Shown here: piece by piece, positions 6,241-14,384 of the stretch | How the letters are laid out: the number at the start of each line of letters is the position of its first letter | Position numbering within the stretch: the stretch's first letter is position 1 | Origin: Microbispora bryophytorum | Lineage (GTDB): Bacteria > Actinomycetota > Actinomycetes > Streptosporangiales > Streptosporangiaceae | DNA length: 64,000 nucleotides | Direction: 5' to 3' | Assembly: GCF_006874465.1 (NCBI RefSeq) | Contig: NZ_VIRL01000006.1 | Coordinates: forward strand, 248,001-312,000 | Notes under the pieces: generated by a model | Databases searched by the model: none | Seen by the model: the letters and a program-made list of their open reading frames with translations, nothing else | What the model was told of the DNA's origin: nothing | Position numbers and translations under genes: made by a program

Positions 6241-7155
6241 GTGGGTGTCGAGCCGATTCCACCGTGGCCCGGCCAGCTCATCGACATGGGTGACGCGCGC
6301 ATCCATGTGCGGACGACTCCGAAGGGCCCGCCCGAGACCGCCGTATTCGTGCACGGCCTGGCGGGTTCGGCGACCAACTGGACCGACCTGATGGGCGAGC
6401 TCTCCGACGAGGTGCGGGGGGTCGCCGTCGACCTGCCGGGGGCGGGGCACTCCCCGGAGCCCGCGGACGGCGACTACTCGGTTCCGGCACACGCCAGGGC
6501 GCTGGTCCGGGTCGTCGAGGCCCTGGGGGAGGGGCCGGTCCACCTCTTCGGCAATTCCATGGGCGGCGCGGTCTCGGTGCGGGTCGCGGCCACGCGGCCC
6601 GACCTCGTCAGGTCGCTGACGCTGGTCTCGCCGGCGCTGCCCGACCTGCTGCCGAGGTACGGCCCCGCCAGGATCGCCATGTCGGCCACCCCGCGCCTGG
6701 GCGAGCTGGCCGTCCGCTGGCTCGGCGCGCTGCCGCCGGAGCGGCGCGCCCAGGCGACGTTCAGCATGTGTTACGCCGACTCCGGGCGGGTCCACCCGGA
6801 GCGGTTGCACGAGGCGATAGAGGAGCTGCGCCACCGCGACGCCCTGCCGCACGCGGGGGCGGCCATGGTCGGCTGCGCCCGTGCGATCGTGCGCGAGTAC
6901 TTCCGCGTTGGCCCGGACAACCTCTGGCGGCAGGCCGAGCGGGTCCGCGCGCCCACCCTCGTCGTGTACGGCCTGCGCGACCGGCTGGTCCACGCCCGCA
7001 TGGCGCACCGGGCCGGACGGGTCTTCCGCGACGTGCGCCTGGTCACCCTTCCGCACGCCGGTCACGTGGCACAGATGGAATACCCCGAGCTCGTGGCCCG
7101 GGAGGCGCGCCGCCTGCTCGCCTACACGAGGACGCCCCTGCGCCGAACGGCGTGA
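6241..7155 (+). CDS. Alpha/beta hydrolase
   Basis: 304 residues. GTG 6241 is preferred over the upstream ATG at 6205 because GGGGAGG lies five bases before it. This is an alpha/beta-hydrolase fold protein: oxyanion HG motif (VHGLAGS) and nucleophile elbow GNSMGG with Ser106. The likely acid is Asp247 (GLRDRLV) and the catalytic His is His275 (HAGHVAQ). It is cytoplasmic, with no signal peptide. The length and lid region suit a small-molecule ester or lactone hydrolase, but the substrate cannot be read from the sequence. It lies upstream of moeZ on the same strand with 129 nt between, so co-transcription is possible but not shown. Confidence 0.88.
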   Translation: MGVEPIPPWPGQLIDMGDARIHVRTTPKGPPETAVFVHGLAGSATNWTDLMGELSDEVRGVAVDLPGAGHSPEPADGDYSVPAHARALVRVVEALGEGPVHLFGNSMGGAVSVRVAATRPDLVRSLTLVSPALPDLLPRYGPARIAMSATPRLGELAVRWLGALPPERRAQATFSMCYADSGRVHPERLHEAIEELRHRDALPHAGAAMVGCARAIVREYFRVGPDNLWRQAERVRAPTLVVYGLRDRLVHARMAHRAGRVFRDVRLVTLPHAGHVAQMEYPELVAREARRLLAYTRTPLRRTA

Positions 7156-7284
7156 GTGGGGAATGCCTTGATTGGGGAATGCGGGGCCACCCCGGTTAAG
7201 TTGTGAGAAGAGCTTGTGTTGGGCCCATGGAGCCGAGCGCGACCATTGGCACGAAAACGGGACACGGAGAGCAGGAGTGGGACT

Positions 7285-8463
7285 GTGTCGTTGCCACCGC
7301 TGGTAGAGCCGGCAGCAGAGCTGACGGTTGACGAGGTGCGCCGCTACTCGCGCCATCTGATCATCCCCGACGTCGGCATGGCGGGTCAGAAACGCCTCAA
7401 GAACGCCAAGGTGCTGTGCGTGGGCGCGGGCGGTCTGGGCTCCCCCGCGCTGCTGTATCTGGCCGCGGCCGGGGTCGGGACGCTCGGCATCGTCGACTTC
7501 GACGTCGTGGACGAGTCGAACCTGCAGCGCCAGGTGATCCACGGGCAGTCGGACGTGGGCCGCCTCAAGGCCGAGTCGGCCGCCGCGAGCGTGCGCGAGA
7601 TCAACCCGCTGGTCAACGTCATCATCCACAACGTCGCTCTCACGACCGACAACGTGATGGACATCTTCTCCGGCTACGACCTCATCGTGGACGGCACGGA
7701 CAACTTCGCCACCCGTTACATGGTCAACGACGCGGCCGTGCTGCTCGGCAAGCCGTACGTGTGGGGGTCCATCTACCGGTTCGACGGCCAGGCGAGCGTC
7801 TTCTGGGCCGAGCACGGCCCGTGCTACCGCTGCCTCTACCCTGAGCCCCCGCCGCCGGGCATGGTCCCGAGCTGCGCCGAGGGTGGTGTGCTCGGCGTGC
7901 TGTGCGCGTCCATCGGCTCCATCCAGGTGAACGAGGCCATCAAGGTCATCACCGGCATCGGCGAGCCGCTCGTCGGCCGCCTGATGATCTACGACGCGCT
8001 CGAGATGAAGTACCGCGACGTCAAGGTCCGCAAGGACCCCGAGTGCCCGCTGTGCGGCAAGAACCCCTCGATCACCGAGCTGATCGACTACGAGGCGTTC
8101 TGCGGCACGCTCTCCGACGAGGCGCAGCAGGCCGCCGCGGGCAGCACGATCACCGCGGCCGAGCTTGAGGCGATGCGCGAGCGAGGCGAGGACATCATGA
8201 TCATCGATGTCCGCGAGCCGAACGAGTACGAGATCGTCAACATCCCGGGCGCGGTGCTGATCCCCAAGGGCGAGTTCCTCAACGGCTCGGCCCTGGAGAC
8301 GCTGCCGCAGGACAAGAAGATCGTGCTGCACTGCAAGTCGGGCGCCCGCTCGGCCGAGGTGCTCGCGGTCCTCAAGAACGCCGGCTTCTCCGACGCCGTC
8401 CACGTGGGTGGCGGCGTGCTGAGCTGGATCAAGACGGTCGACCCCAGCCTGCCGACCTACTGA
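7285..8463 (+). CDS. moeZ: Adenylyltransferase/sulfurtransferase MoeZ
   Basis: 392 residues from GTG 7285. GGAG precedes it, and the N-terminus (SLPPLVEPAAELTVDEVRRY) matches known actinobacterial MoeZ starts, so the longer GTG frame at 7216 is rejected. The N-terminal ThiF/MoeB domain has the nucleotide-binding GAGGLGS (about residues 45-51) and zinc ligands Cys180/Cys183 and Cys254/Cys257. The C-terminal rhodanese domain (about 290-390) has persulfide Cys350 in HCKSGARS. In actinobacteria MoeZ adenylates and thiolates sulfur-carrier proteins (MoaD2, ThiS, CysO type) for molybdopterin, thiamine and cysteine synthesis. A moaE gene lies at 52815. It converges with the regulator gene at 8457-8864, overlapping by 7 nt. 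Confidence 0.96.
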   Translation: MSLPPLVEPAAELTVDEVRRYSRHLIIPDVGMAGQKRLKNAKVLCVGAGGLGSPALLYLAAAGVGTLGIVDFDVVDESNLQRQVIHGQSDVGRLKAESAAASVREINPLVNVIIHNVALTTDNVMDIFSGYDLIVDGTDNFATRYMVNDAAVLLGKPYVWGSIYRFDGQASVFWAEHGPCYRCLYPEPPPPGMVPSCAEGGVLGVLCASIGSIQVNEAIKVITGIGEPLVGRLMIYDALEMKYRDVKVRKDPECPLCGKNPSITELIDYEAFCGTLSDEAQQAAAGSTITAAELEAMRERGEDIMIIDVREPNEYEIVNIPGAVLIPKGEFLNGSALETLPQDKKIVLHCKSGARSAEVLAVLKNAGFSDAVHVGGGVLSWIKTVDPSLPTY

Positions 8464-8864
8464 CGCGGAACCGACGACGGCCGCCGCCTCACGACGAGGC
8501 GGCGGCCGTCGTCGTCCACACGCTGGTCGTCCACAGGCTGGTCGTCCACAGGCTGAACGCGTTCGTCCGGCACCACGCTGAGGCCGCTGGGCGCGACGAT
8601 GCGCTGCAGGTTCTCGACGTACGCGGTGAACGCCGCGCGCCCCTTGCCGGTGAGCTTGAACCACGTCTTGGGCCGCTTGCCCACGTAGCCCTTGCGTACG
8701 GCGACGTATCCGGCGGCCTCCAGCGCGCTGCCGTGCTTTGACAGGACGGAGTCGCTGACGCCGACGGTGTCGCGGACGAACCCGAACTCCGCCTCGTCGG
8801 CCGCCGCGAGCAGCGAGACGATCTGCAGCCGGGCCGGCGCGTGGATGACCGGATCGAGCTCCAT
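8457..8864 (-). CDS. Winged-helix transcriptional regulator (MarR/HTH_34 type)
   Basis: 135 residues. A winged HTH spans about residues 5-85: HAPARLQIVSLLAAADEAEF is helix 1-2 and the VSDSVLSKHGSALEAAGYV recognition region is followed by a KGYVGKRPKTWFKLT wing. This is the short-repressor type that often pairs with a small membrane protein. Its ATG overlaps the stop of the upstream membrane gene (TGATG), so the two are translationally coupled. A low-complexity tail (VDDQPVDDQRVDDD) is encoded by a short duplicated DNA stretch (8510-8560). The palindrome upstream of the operon (9362-9375) is the likely autoregulatory operator. Effector unknown. Confidence 0.85.
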   Translation of the reverse strand: MELDPVIHAPARLQIVSLLAAADEAEFGFVRDTVGVSDSVLSKHGSALEAAGYVAVRKGYVGKRPKTWFKLTGKGRAAFTAYVENLQRIVAPSGLSVVPDERVQPVDDQPVDDQRVDDDGRRLVVRRRPSSVPRQ

Positions 8865-9331
8865 CACCGGGCCTCTTCGAACCGGCGGGCCACCCGGCGG
8901 GCGATGCGGCGGGAGATCGCCCGGCTGCCGAGGGCGAAGTACGCGGTCATGGCGACGCCGCCGCAGGCCATCCCGTACGGCACGTCCGCGGCCTGGAGGG
9001 CGAACGACACCACCCAGCACAGCACGAGGCCGCCGAAGAGCCAGGGCAGGTAGACGGCCGAGAAGGCCCGTCTGGCCGCGGGCTCGTTGACGGTCATCGG
9101 CCGCGTCTTGACGAAGACCGCGATCAGGGCGCCCAGCGCCGCGCAGAGCAGGATCCCGCCGCCCACGGCCATCGGGATCGGCGTGCCGGGCTCGCTGACG
9201 CAGAGGATTCCGGTCACGAGCAGGCCGATGCCCGCGATGAACCACGTGGGCAGCCAGGGTAGGGATCTCATCGCCTTCGCCTGCGTCTGCCGGATCGTCG
9301 CCAGGCTCCGCGCCGCTTCCTCGGGGTTCAT
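8864..9331 (-). CDS. Small four-helix membrane protein
   Basis: 155 residues from ATG 9331, preceded by GGGAGGAG; the alternative ATG at 9346 would contain that ribosome binding site and is rejected. There are four predicted membrane helices (about residues 28-48, 52-72, 94-114 and 118-138). A soluble basic N-terminus (EEAARSLATIRQTQAKAM) and an Arg-rich C-terminus (SRRIARRVARR) flank them. The gene is coupled to the regulator at 8457-8864. Such pairs are common in actinomycetes, but the protein's role is unknown. Confidence 0.8.
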   Translation of the reverse strand: MNPEEAARSLATIRQTQAKAMRSLPWLPTWFIAGIGLLVTGILCVSEPGTPIPMAVGGGILLCAALGALIAVFVKTRPMTVNEPAARRAFSAVYLPWLFGGLVLCWVVSFALQAADVPYGMACGGVAMTAYFALGSRAISRRIARRVARRFEEAR

Positions 9332-9350
9332 AGGGTCTCCTCCCAATGCT

Positions 9351-9401
9351 CTTTCCGCTTCGGAAAGTACTTTCCACTTTCCATAGCGTCAAGTACTTTC
9401 C
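9351..9401 (-). promoter_or_regulatory. Palindromic operator of the membrane protein/regulator operon
   Basis: It contains a perfect 14-bp palindrome GGAAAGTACTTTCC (9362-9375). A second AAGTACTTTCC copy lies at 9391-9401, 26 bp away, and an overlapping dyad CTTTCCG-CTT-CGGAAAG spans 9351-9367. It sits directly upstream of the ribosome binding site of the 8864-9331 gene. A winged-helix dimer encoded in the same operon is the natural candidate binder (inference). Confidence 0.65.
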
Positions 9402-9482
9402 GGGGGCATTTGTGGGGATGGCGGGCGGTAGGTCGCGTTAAGGTCACTGAAGGAGGGAGGCCGCGGCGGGAACGGAGGCGCA

Positions 9483-10202
9483 GTGGGCGAGACGCGGACC
9501 TGGCCGGCCGTGGCCGTGGCCTCCGCGATCACCCTCGTCTGCGCGATCGTCGGCGGGATCGCGGCCAGCGCCGCCGTCGCCGAGCTGACGAGAGGCCCGA
9601 GCGCGGCGGAGCTGCGTGAGGCGCAGGCGGCCGAGACGGCGCTGCGGTGGGAGCGCTGGCCGACCGGCCGGATCTTCCCCGCCACCCTGGTCTACACGAG
9701 CGAGCAGGGCGGGCGTGAACTGGCGCGGCGGGTGGGCATCTCCTCGCGCACCGACTGCCGCGGCGCCGTCGACACGGCCATCGCCGGCCAGATGACGGCG
9801 GCCGGCTGCCGGGCGGTCCTGCGGGCCACCTATCTCGACGCCCTGCAGGGCGTCGTGGTGACGATCGGCGTGGCGGCCTTCCCCGACGCGCTCAGGGCGC
9901 GCTCGGCCATCCCCATCTTCCCCGGCGGCGGGTCGGCCGCCCCCGGGCTGCGCGCCCTCGCGTTTCCCGGCACCGTGACCGACCGCTTCACCGCGAGCGG
10001 GCGCCAGTCGCTGACGCTGCGTACGGCGGGGCCGTACCTCGTGATGGCGACGGCGGGCCAGGTCGACGGCCGCCCGGCCCGTGCGCTCGGGGAGCAGCGG
10101 GAGACCATGTTCTCGTTCACCGAGGACCTGGCGGAGGAGGTCGGCGCGACCCTCACCGCTCCGGCGTCCCCGGACTGCACCGCCAAGGAGTGGCGGTGCT
10201 GA
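9483..10202 (+). CDS. Membrane-anchored protein of a mycosin-associated module, copy 1
   Basis: 239 residues from GTG 9483 (CGGAGG four bases upstream). One N-terminal membrane helix (about 8-34) is followed by an extracytoplasmic domain. Conserved features shared with the 11471-12376 product are WPxGxxFP, ARRVGI, GCxAVLRATY, a VxVGVAxxP strand, FPGTVTDxF and a final cysteine. Three or four cysteines in paired positions suggest disulfides outside the cell. It overlaps the following subtilase gene by 7 nt, so the two are probably made together. I know no named family; a partner or substrate role for the mycosin is inferred from context only. Confidence 0.8.
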   Translation: MGETRTWPAVAVASAITLVCAIVGGIAASAAVAELTRGPSAAELREAQAAETALRWERWPTGRIFPATLVYTSEQGGRELARRVGISSRTDCRGAVDTAIAGQMTAAGCRAVLRATYLDALQGVVVTIGVAAFPDALRARSAIPIFPGGGSAAPGLRALAFPGTVTDRFTASGRQSLTLRTAGPYLVMATAGQVDGRPARALGEQRETMFSFTEDLAEEVGATLTAPASPDCTAKEWRC

Positions 10203-11461
10203 CCGCGCTGCGCCGCGGGGCTCTCGCGGCGTCCGCCGCCGCGCTCGTCCTGTCGGGCGGCGCGTTCCTCGTCCCCGGCCCGGCCAGGGCCGACGACGTG
10301 CGGCTCAGCCAGCAGGACGTGCTGCGCACGCTCGACGTCGACAACGCCTGGCGGCTCACGAAAGGCAGGGGCGTGACCGTCGCGGTGCTCGACTCGGGTG
10401 TCGATCCCGATCACCACGACCTCGCGGGATCGGTCGTCACCGGGAGGGACTTCACGGCCGGGGCCAACCCGCGCGGGGTGCAGCCGGTGCGCCTGCACGG
10501 CACGTACATGGCCTCGCTCATCGCCGGGCACGGACACGGTCCCGGCGGCGCGGACGGCATCATCGGCATCGCGCCGCAGGCCAGGGTGCTGTCCGTGCGG
10601 GTGATCCTGGAGGACGAGGAGCCAGGGTTCCGCACGTTCAACTCCGACGCGCGGTACGAGGCCGTGGTCGCCAAGGGCATCCGGTACGCCGTGGACCACG
10701 GCGCCGAGGTCATCAACCTGTCGCTGTCGAAGGACATGCCGACGAAGGACGAGCGCACGGCCATCAGATACGCGATCTCCAAGGGCGTCGTCCTCGTCGC
10801 CGCGGCGGGCAACGAGGGCGCGGGCAAGCGGACCGCGCCGTACTCCTACCCGGCGGCGATCCCCGGCGTGATCTCGGTCGCGGCCGTCACGTCCACACTG
10901 AGGCGGGCCTCGTTCTCCAACCGGAACTCCTCGGTGATGGTGGCCGCGCCGGGCGTCGACGTCCTGGGGGCCGGTCCCGGCGACGAGTACTGGGTCGGCC
11001 GGGGGACCTCGCAGGCGACCGCGCTCGTCTCCGGCGTCGCCGCGCTGATCAAGTCGCGGTATCCCCGCATGTCGCCCGCCCTCGTCGCGCAGGCGCTCAC
11101 GTCGTCGCCGGCCACGAAGGGGCCGTACAACACCGGCACCGGGTTCGGCGTGGTCAACGCCTACCGGGCGCTGAGCGTCGCGGCCACCCTCGCCCGCCAC
11201 CGCGCCACGGCGTCGGGGGCGGGCGTGCAGAGCCCCTCGCGTGCCGTCCGCCCGGCCGCGGGCGACCAGGACCCGATCGTGGTCGTACGGCGCGACACGG
11301 GGGCGATCCTCCTCGACGGAGCCATCGCGCTCGGCGCCTTCGCCGGGTCCGGCGCGGGCGTGGCCGTCCTGCTGCTCCTCACCCGGCGGGCACGCAGACG
11401 GCAGCGGGAGGAAGACGACGCGCTGCCGCCGGCTCCTTGGCCGACAGGCCTGCCGACGTAG
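10196..11461 (+). CDS. S8 serine protease, type VII secretion-associated mycosin type
   Basis: 421 residues. GTG 10196 is preferred over 10190 because AAGGAG lies five bases before it; it overlaps the preceding stop (GTGCTGA). A signal peptide is followed by a subtilase domain with an intact triad: Asp66 (VAVLDSG), His101 (LHGTYMASLIAG) and Ser272 (GTSQAT). The oxyanion residue is Asn206 (AAGNEG). A Pro/Ala/Arg linker and one C-terminal membrane helix (about 375-397) with a basic cytoplasmic tail complete the MycP topology. Mycosins are membrane-tethered proteases of ESX systems in mycobacteria. No ESX core gene (EccB-E, EsxAB) is in this window, so association with secretion is by family only. 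Confidence 0.9.
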   Translation: MLTALRRGALAASAAALVLSGGAFLVPGPARADDVRLSQQDVLRTLDVDNAWRLTKGRGVTVAVLDSGVDPDHHDLAGSVVTGRDFTAGANPRGVQPVRLHGTYMASLIAGHGHGPGGADGIIGIAPQARVLSVRVILEDEEPGFRTFNSDARYEAVVAKGIRYAVDHGAEVINLSLSKDMPTKDERTAIRYAISKGVVLVAAAGNEGAGKRTAPYSYPAAIPGVISVAAVTSTLRRASFSNRNSSVMVAAPGVDVLGAGPGDEYWVGRGTSQATALVSGVAALIKSRYPRMSPALVAQALTSSPATKGPYNTGTGFGVVNAYRALSVAATLARHRATASGAGVQSPSRAVRPAAGDQDPIVVVRRDTGAILLDGAIALGAFAGSGAGVAVLLLLTRRARRRQREEDDALPPAPWPTGLPT

Positions 11462-11470
11462 CATCGAGGT

Positions 11471-12376
11471 ATGCCGCCCGAGCAGCCCCGCATCCCGCAG
11501 ACGGCGCGGACGCCGTCCGGCCTCCGGCGGGTGGATCCGCGGGCGCTGCCGCTCGGCGCGTCCGCCCGCCGCGCCCGCGCGCGTCCCTGGACGGCGTCGA
11601 GGGGACGGGCCGCCGCCGCCCGGGCGGCCAGGGAGCGGGCCGAACTCGAGCGCGGCATCCGCTTCCGCTCGCTCTATCTGACGATCATGGGCGTCGTTCT
11701 CGCCGTCGCCGCGGTGAACGTGCTGCTCGGGTCGGTCGGGCTGATCCAGGAGAACAGGTCCAGGCCGCTGACCGAGGCCGAGCGCGCCCGCTACGTGGCC
11801 GAGGACGTGGCCCGGCGGTGGCGTGCGTGGCCCGCCGGCATGGTCTTCCCCGAGGAGCTTCCGTACACGGCGCTCGGCCGCGCCCAGCAGTACGCGCGCA
11901 GGGTGGGCATCGCCCCCGAGGCGGCATGCGCCGAGGCGGCCGACGCGCCGGTGGCGTCGGTGCTGCGGGGGCACGGCTGCCAGGCCGTGCTGCGCGCCAC
12001 CTACGTCGACCAGACCTCGACGTTCGCCGTCACCGTGGGCGTCGCCGTGCTGCCGAGCGAGCAGGCCCGCGCCGACGCGGCGGGCGAACTGCCCGTGGAC
12101 GACCGGGTGGGCGTACGGCCCGTGGCTTTCCCCGGCACGGTCACCGACACCTTCGGCGCGGCCCAGCGCCAGCGCACGGGATGGGTGGGCGCCGGGCCGT
12201 ACATCGTCTTCTCCGCTGTGGGGTACACCGACGGAAGGACTCGTGAGTCCGTCCCACTGGAGGAACAGGTGAACAGCGAGATGTGGCCCGTGGCCGAGAC
12301 CGTGGCCGGGCGCATCGCGCGCGCCCTTGGAGAGCCCCCCGACGTGCCTCGCTGCACCCAGGGGAACGTGTGCTGA
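11471..12376 (+). CDS. Membrane-anchored protein of a mycosin-associated module, copy 2
   Basis: 301 residues from ATG 11471, 9 nt after the preceding stop, with only a weak GAGG. Unlike copy 1 it has a long basic cytoplasmic N-terminus (about 1-62, rich in Arg/Ala/Pro) before the membrane helix (about 68-90). The outside domain aligns with the 9483-10202 product through WPAGMVFP, ARRVGI, GCQAVLRATYVD, VTVGVAVLP, FPGTVTDTF, GPYIVFSAVGY and a C-terminal Cys. It overlaps the degenerate subtilase gene by 7 nt, repeating the architecture of copy 1 with its protease. The tandem duplication of the pair is clear; the function is not. Confidence 0.8.
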   Translation: MPPEQPRIPQTARTPSGLRRVDPRALPLGASARRARARPWTASRGRAAAARAARERAELERGIRFRSLYLTIMGVVLAVAAVNVLLGSVGLIQENRSRPLTEAERARYVAEDVARRWRAWPAGMVFPEELPYTALGRAQQYARRVGIAPEAACAEAADAPVASVLRGHGCQAVLRATYVDQTSTFAVTVGVAVLPSEQARADAAGELPVDDRVGVRPVAFPGTVTDTFGAAQRQRTGWVGAGPYIVFSAVGYTDGRTRESVPLEEQVNSEMWPVAETVAGRIARALGEPPDVPRCTQGNVC

Positions 12377-13560
12377 GGCCGGCCTTCCTCTGTGCGGCGC
12401 TCACGGCCGTCCTCCTGGGGACCGGACCCGCGGTCGCGGCGGCGCCGGCACCCGGCGGCGAGGACTCGCGGTGGGCGCTCGACGCCGTCAACGCCGCCGC
12501 CGCCTGGAAGGTCAGCAGGGGCGCGGGCGTGACCGTCGCCCTGCTCGGGAGCGGGCGGCCCGACGACGCCGTGCCCGAGTTGAGCGGCCGGGTCGAGCGC
12601 GGGCCGGACCTGACGGGCGCGATGTTCGGCGACGACACGATGCGGCCGGGCGACGACGTGACCGCGCTGGCCTCGGCGATCGCCGGGAGCGGGCGCGGCG
12701 GAGGGACGTCCGGGATCGCGCCGGAGGCCCGGGTGCTGTCCCTCACCGTGGTCCGGAGCCGTCCCGGCGAGGCCGGCGTACCCGGCGAACCTGGGGGCCC
12801 GGCGGGACAGACACCCGCGGAGACGCAGGACAGCCCGCTCGCTCGCGGCATCCGCTACGCGACCGGCCGGGGCGCCAAGGTCATCTGCCTGCCCGTCCCC
12901 GCGTACGCCGTGGACCGCGTGGAGCGGGATGCCATCTCCTTCGCGCTGGCGAGGGGTGTGGTGGTCGTCGCGGCCGTGGGGGACGCCGGCCGGTCACCGT
13001 ACGCCCGCGAGAACGGCACCTCCTACTGGGCGTTCCCCGCGGGCTACCCCGGGGTGGTGGGCGTCGCCGCCGTCGACCGCAAGGGCGCGAAGACGCCGGG
13101 CAGCAGCGACAACCTCTCGGTCCTGGTCGCCGCGCCGGGGGACCACGTGCCCGTCACCCTCGCCGGGGGCCGCCGGGGAGCCGTGTCGGGGACCGGTGTG
13201 GCCAGCGCGCTCGTCGCGGGTGCCATCGCACTAATAAAGGCTAAATATCCGGATTTGTCGCCGGAATTGGTGTCGCGTGCTTTGACAGCGACCTCCCGCC
13301 CTCATCCGTCCGCGGGTTATGACGACAAAGTCGGATTCGGTGTCGTGGACGCGGCGGCCGCCCTGCGAAAGGCCGCGGAGCTGACCGGATATGGCCACGC
13401 GTCCTCGATGCGGGACGACGCGCATTTCGGCAAGGGCCCGGGGTCGCAGGGGCCCGCACGCCCTGGGCCGGATCCGGTTAGGCTCTGGATCTACGGCATC
13501 GCCGTCGCCCTCGGATTCGGCGGTTTCTGCGCCGCGGCCGTCGCGCTGCGTCGCCGATGA
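12370..13560 (+). CDS. Catalytically dead S8 family mycosin-like pseudoprotease
   Basis: 396 residues from GTG 12370 (AGGGG five bases upstream; overlaps the preceding stop). It has a signal peptide, a subtilase fold and a C-terminal membrane helix (LWIYGIAVALGFGGFCAAAVAL), as in the 10196 gene. Every catalytic position is changed: Asp becomes Gly60 (VALLGSG), His becomes Asp96 (GDDVTALASAIAG), Ser becomes Gly276 (GTGVAS), and the oxyanion Asn becomes Asp205 (AAVGDAG). The frame is intact and structural motifs around these sites are kept, so it looks like a maintained pseudoenzyme rather than decay. A binding or chaperone role beside the active paralogue is inference. The last 300 nt are less GC-rich than the rest. 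Confidence 0.88.
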   Translation: MLRPAFLCAALTAVLLGTGPAVAAAPAPGGEDSRWALDAVNAAAAWKVSRGAGVTVALLGSGRPDDAVPELSGRVERGPDLTGAMFGDDTMRPGDDVTALASAIAGSGRGGGTSGIAPEARVLSLTVVRSRPGEAGVPGEPGGPAGQTPAETQDSPLARGIRYATGRGAKVICLPVPAYAVDRVERDAISFALARGVVVVAAVGDAGRSPYARENGTSYWAFPAGYPGVVGVAAVDRKGAKTPGSSDNLSVLVAAPGDHVPVTLAGGRRGAVSGTGVASALVAGAIALIKAKYPDLSPELVSRALTATSRPHPSAGYDDKVGFGVVDAAAALRKAAELTGYGHASSMRDDAHFGKGPGSQGPARPGPDPVRLWIYGIAVALGFGGFCAAAVALRRR

Positions 13561-13657
13561 CCCGGTGTCGCCGATGACCCGGCGCCGCCGGTGATCACAT
13601 GTTGGCCGCCGTTCTGCAGCATTTCGGACGCGGTCTTCCCGATGTTCGTGTTTCCGG

Positions 13658-13687
13658 TGACAAAGCCAGGTCAAATTTCGCTAGGGT
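13658..13687 (+). promoter_or_regulatory. Promoter of the 13696 gene, probably leaderless
   Basis: A -35-like TGACAA (13658-13663) and -10-like TAGGGT (13682-13687) are separated by 18 bp. The ATG follows 8 nt later with no Shine-Dalgarno, so transcription probably starts at or next to the start codon. Confidence 0.5.
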
Positions 13688-13695
13688 CCCGGCTC

Positions 13696-14064
13696 ATGGG
13701 GTACGAGCTGCGCGTAGAGCGGGATGCACCACTCGCCTACGCCGAACTCGCGAGCGTCTCGGCGACGGCCGGATTCGAGCTGCGCGGGTCGCACGAGGCG
13801 GGCGAGATCGTCGCACGCCACGGCGACTCCGTGCACCAGATCGCGATCTGGTCGGGACGGCTCTTCGGCCAGCCCGGGTCCGACTGGCAGGTCGCCCAGC
13901 TGGCACTTCTCACCGATCTCATGGGGGCCCGGCTCGTGGGTGAGGATGGCGAGGCGTACGGACTCAGGAACGGCGTCGTGGAGCAGATCAACGGATCGTC
14001 CACCTACGAGTTCGGCAAGCTCGAAGAGATCATCGCGGCCGGGCCGACCGAGTGGAGCGCTTGA
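13696..14064 (+). CDS. Conserved small protein of unknown function
   Basis: 122 residues. ATG 13696 lies 8 nt after a good -10 box and lacks a ribosome binding site, so a leaderless start is preferred over the GTG at 13591. The protein is soluble, acidic, with no signal or membrane segment and no motif I recognise; a run VHQIAIWSGRLFG and an acidic C-terminus stand out. Its end overlaps the start of the alkyltransferase-like gene by 13 nt, so the two are coupled. A link to DNA alkylation response is suggested only by that neighbour. Confidence 0.7.
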   Translation: MGYELRVERDAPLAYAELASVSATAGFELRGSHEAGEIVARHGDSVHQIAIWSGRLFGQPGSDWQVAQLALLTDLMGARLVGEDGEAYGLRNGVVEQINGSSTYEFGKLEEIIAAGPTEWSA

Positions 14065-14384
14065 GGGACGGCCGCGGTCAGCCACCGCCCTACGCGGAGC
14101 GGGTGCTCGACCTGGTCGAGCGGATCCCGCCCGGCATGGTGATGTCGTACGGAGACGTCGCCGAGTATCTCGGCGAGGGGGGCCCGCGGCAGGTCGGCCG
14201 CGTGATGTCGCTGTGGGGCGGCGCCGTGCCGTGGTGGCGGGTGATCCGCGCCGACGGCACCCCCGCGCCCGGTCTGGAAGCCGAATGCCTGGCCCGGTGG
14301 CGCGAGGAGGGCACCCCGTTCCGCGGCGTGCGGGCGGACATGCGTGCGGCCCGCTGGGACGGCCGGAACCGGCCGTCGCCATGA
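14052..14384 (+). CDS. Alkyltransferase-like protein (ATL), MGMT family
   Basis: 110 residues from GTG 14052, inside the end of the previous gene. It is the C-terminal DNA-binding half of an O6-alkylguanine-DNA alkyltransferase: helix-turn-helix region (RIPPGMVMSYGDVAEYLG), the Arg finger segment (RQVGRVM) and the active-site loop. The PCHR motif reads PWWR, with Trp61 at the acceptor cysteine, so it cannot transfer alkyl groups. Known ATLs bind O6-alkylguanine and hand the lesion to nucleotide excision repair; that role is inferred here. It is cytoplasmic and translationally coupled to the small upstream protein. Confidence 0.88.
   Translation: MERLRDGRGQPPPYAERVLDLVERIPPGMVMSYGDVAEYLGEGGPRQVGRVMSLWGGAVPWWRVIRADGTPAPGLEAECLARWREEGTPFRGVRADMRAARWDGRNRPSP

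Noticed and set aside
7216-7284. Upstream GTG for moeZ
   Set aside because: It would add 23 Arg-rich residues not found in known MoeZ; GTG 7285 gives the conserved SLPPLVEPAAELT start.
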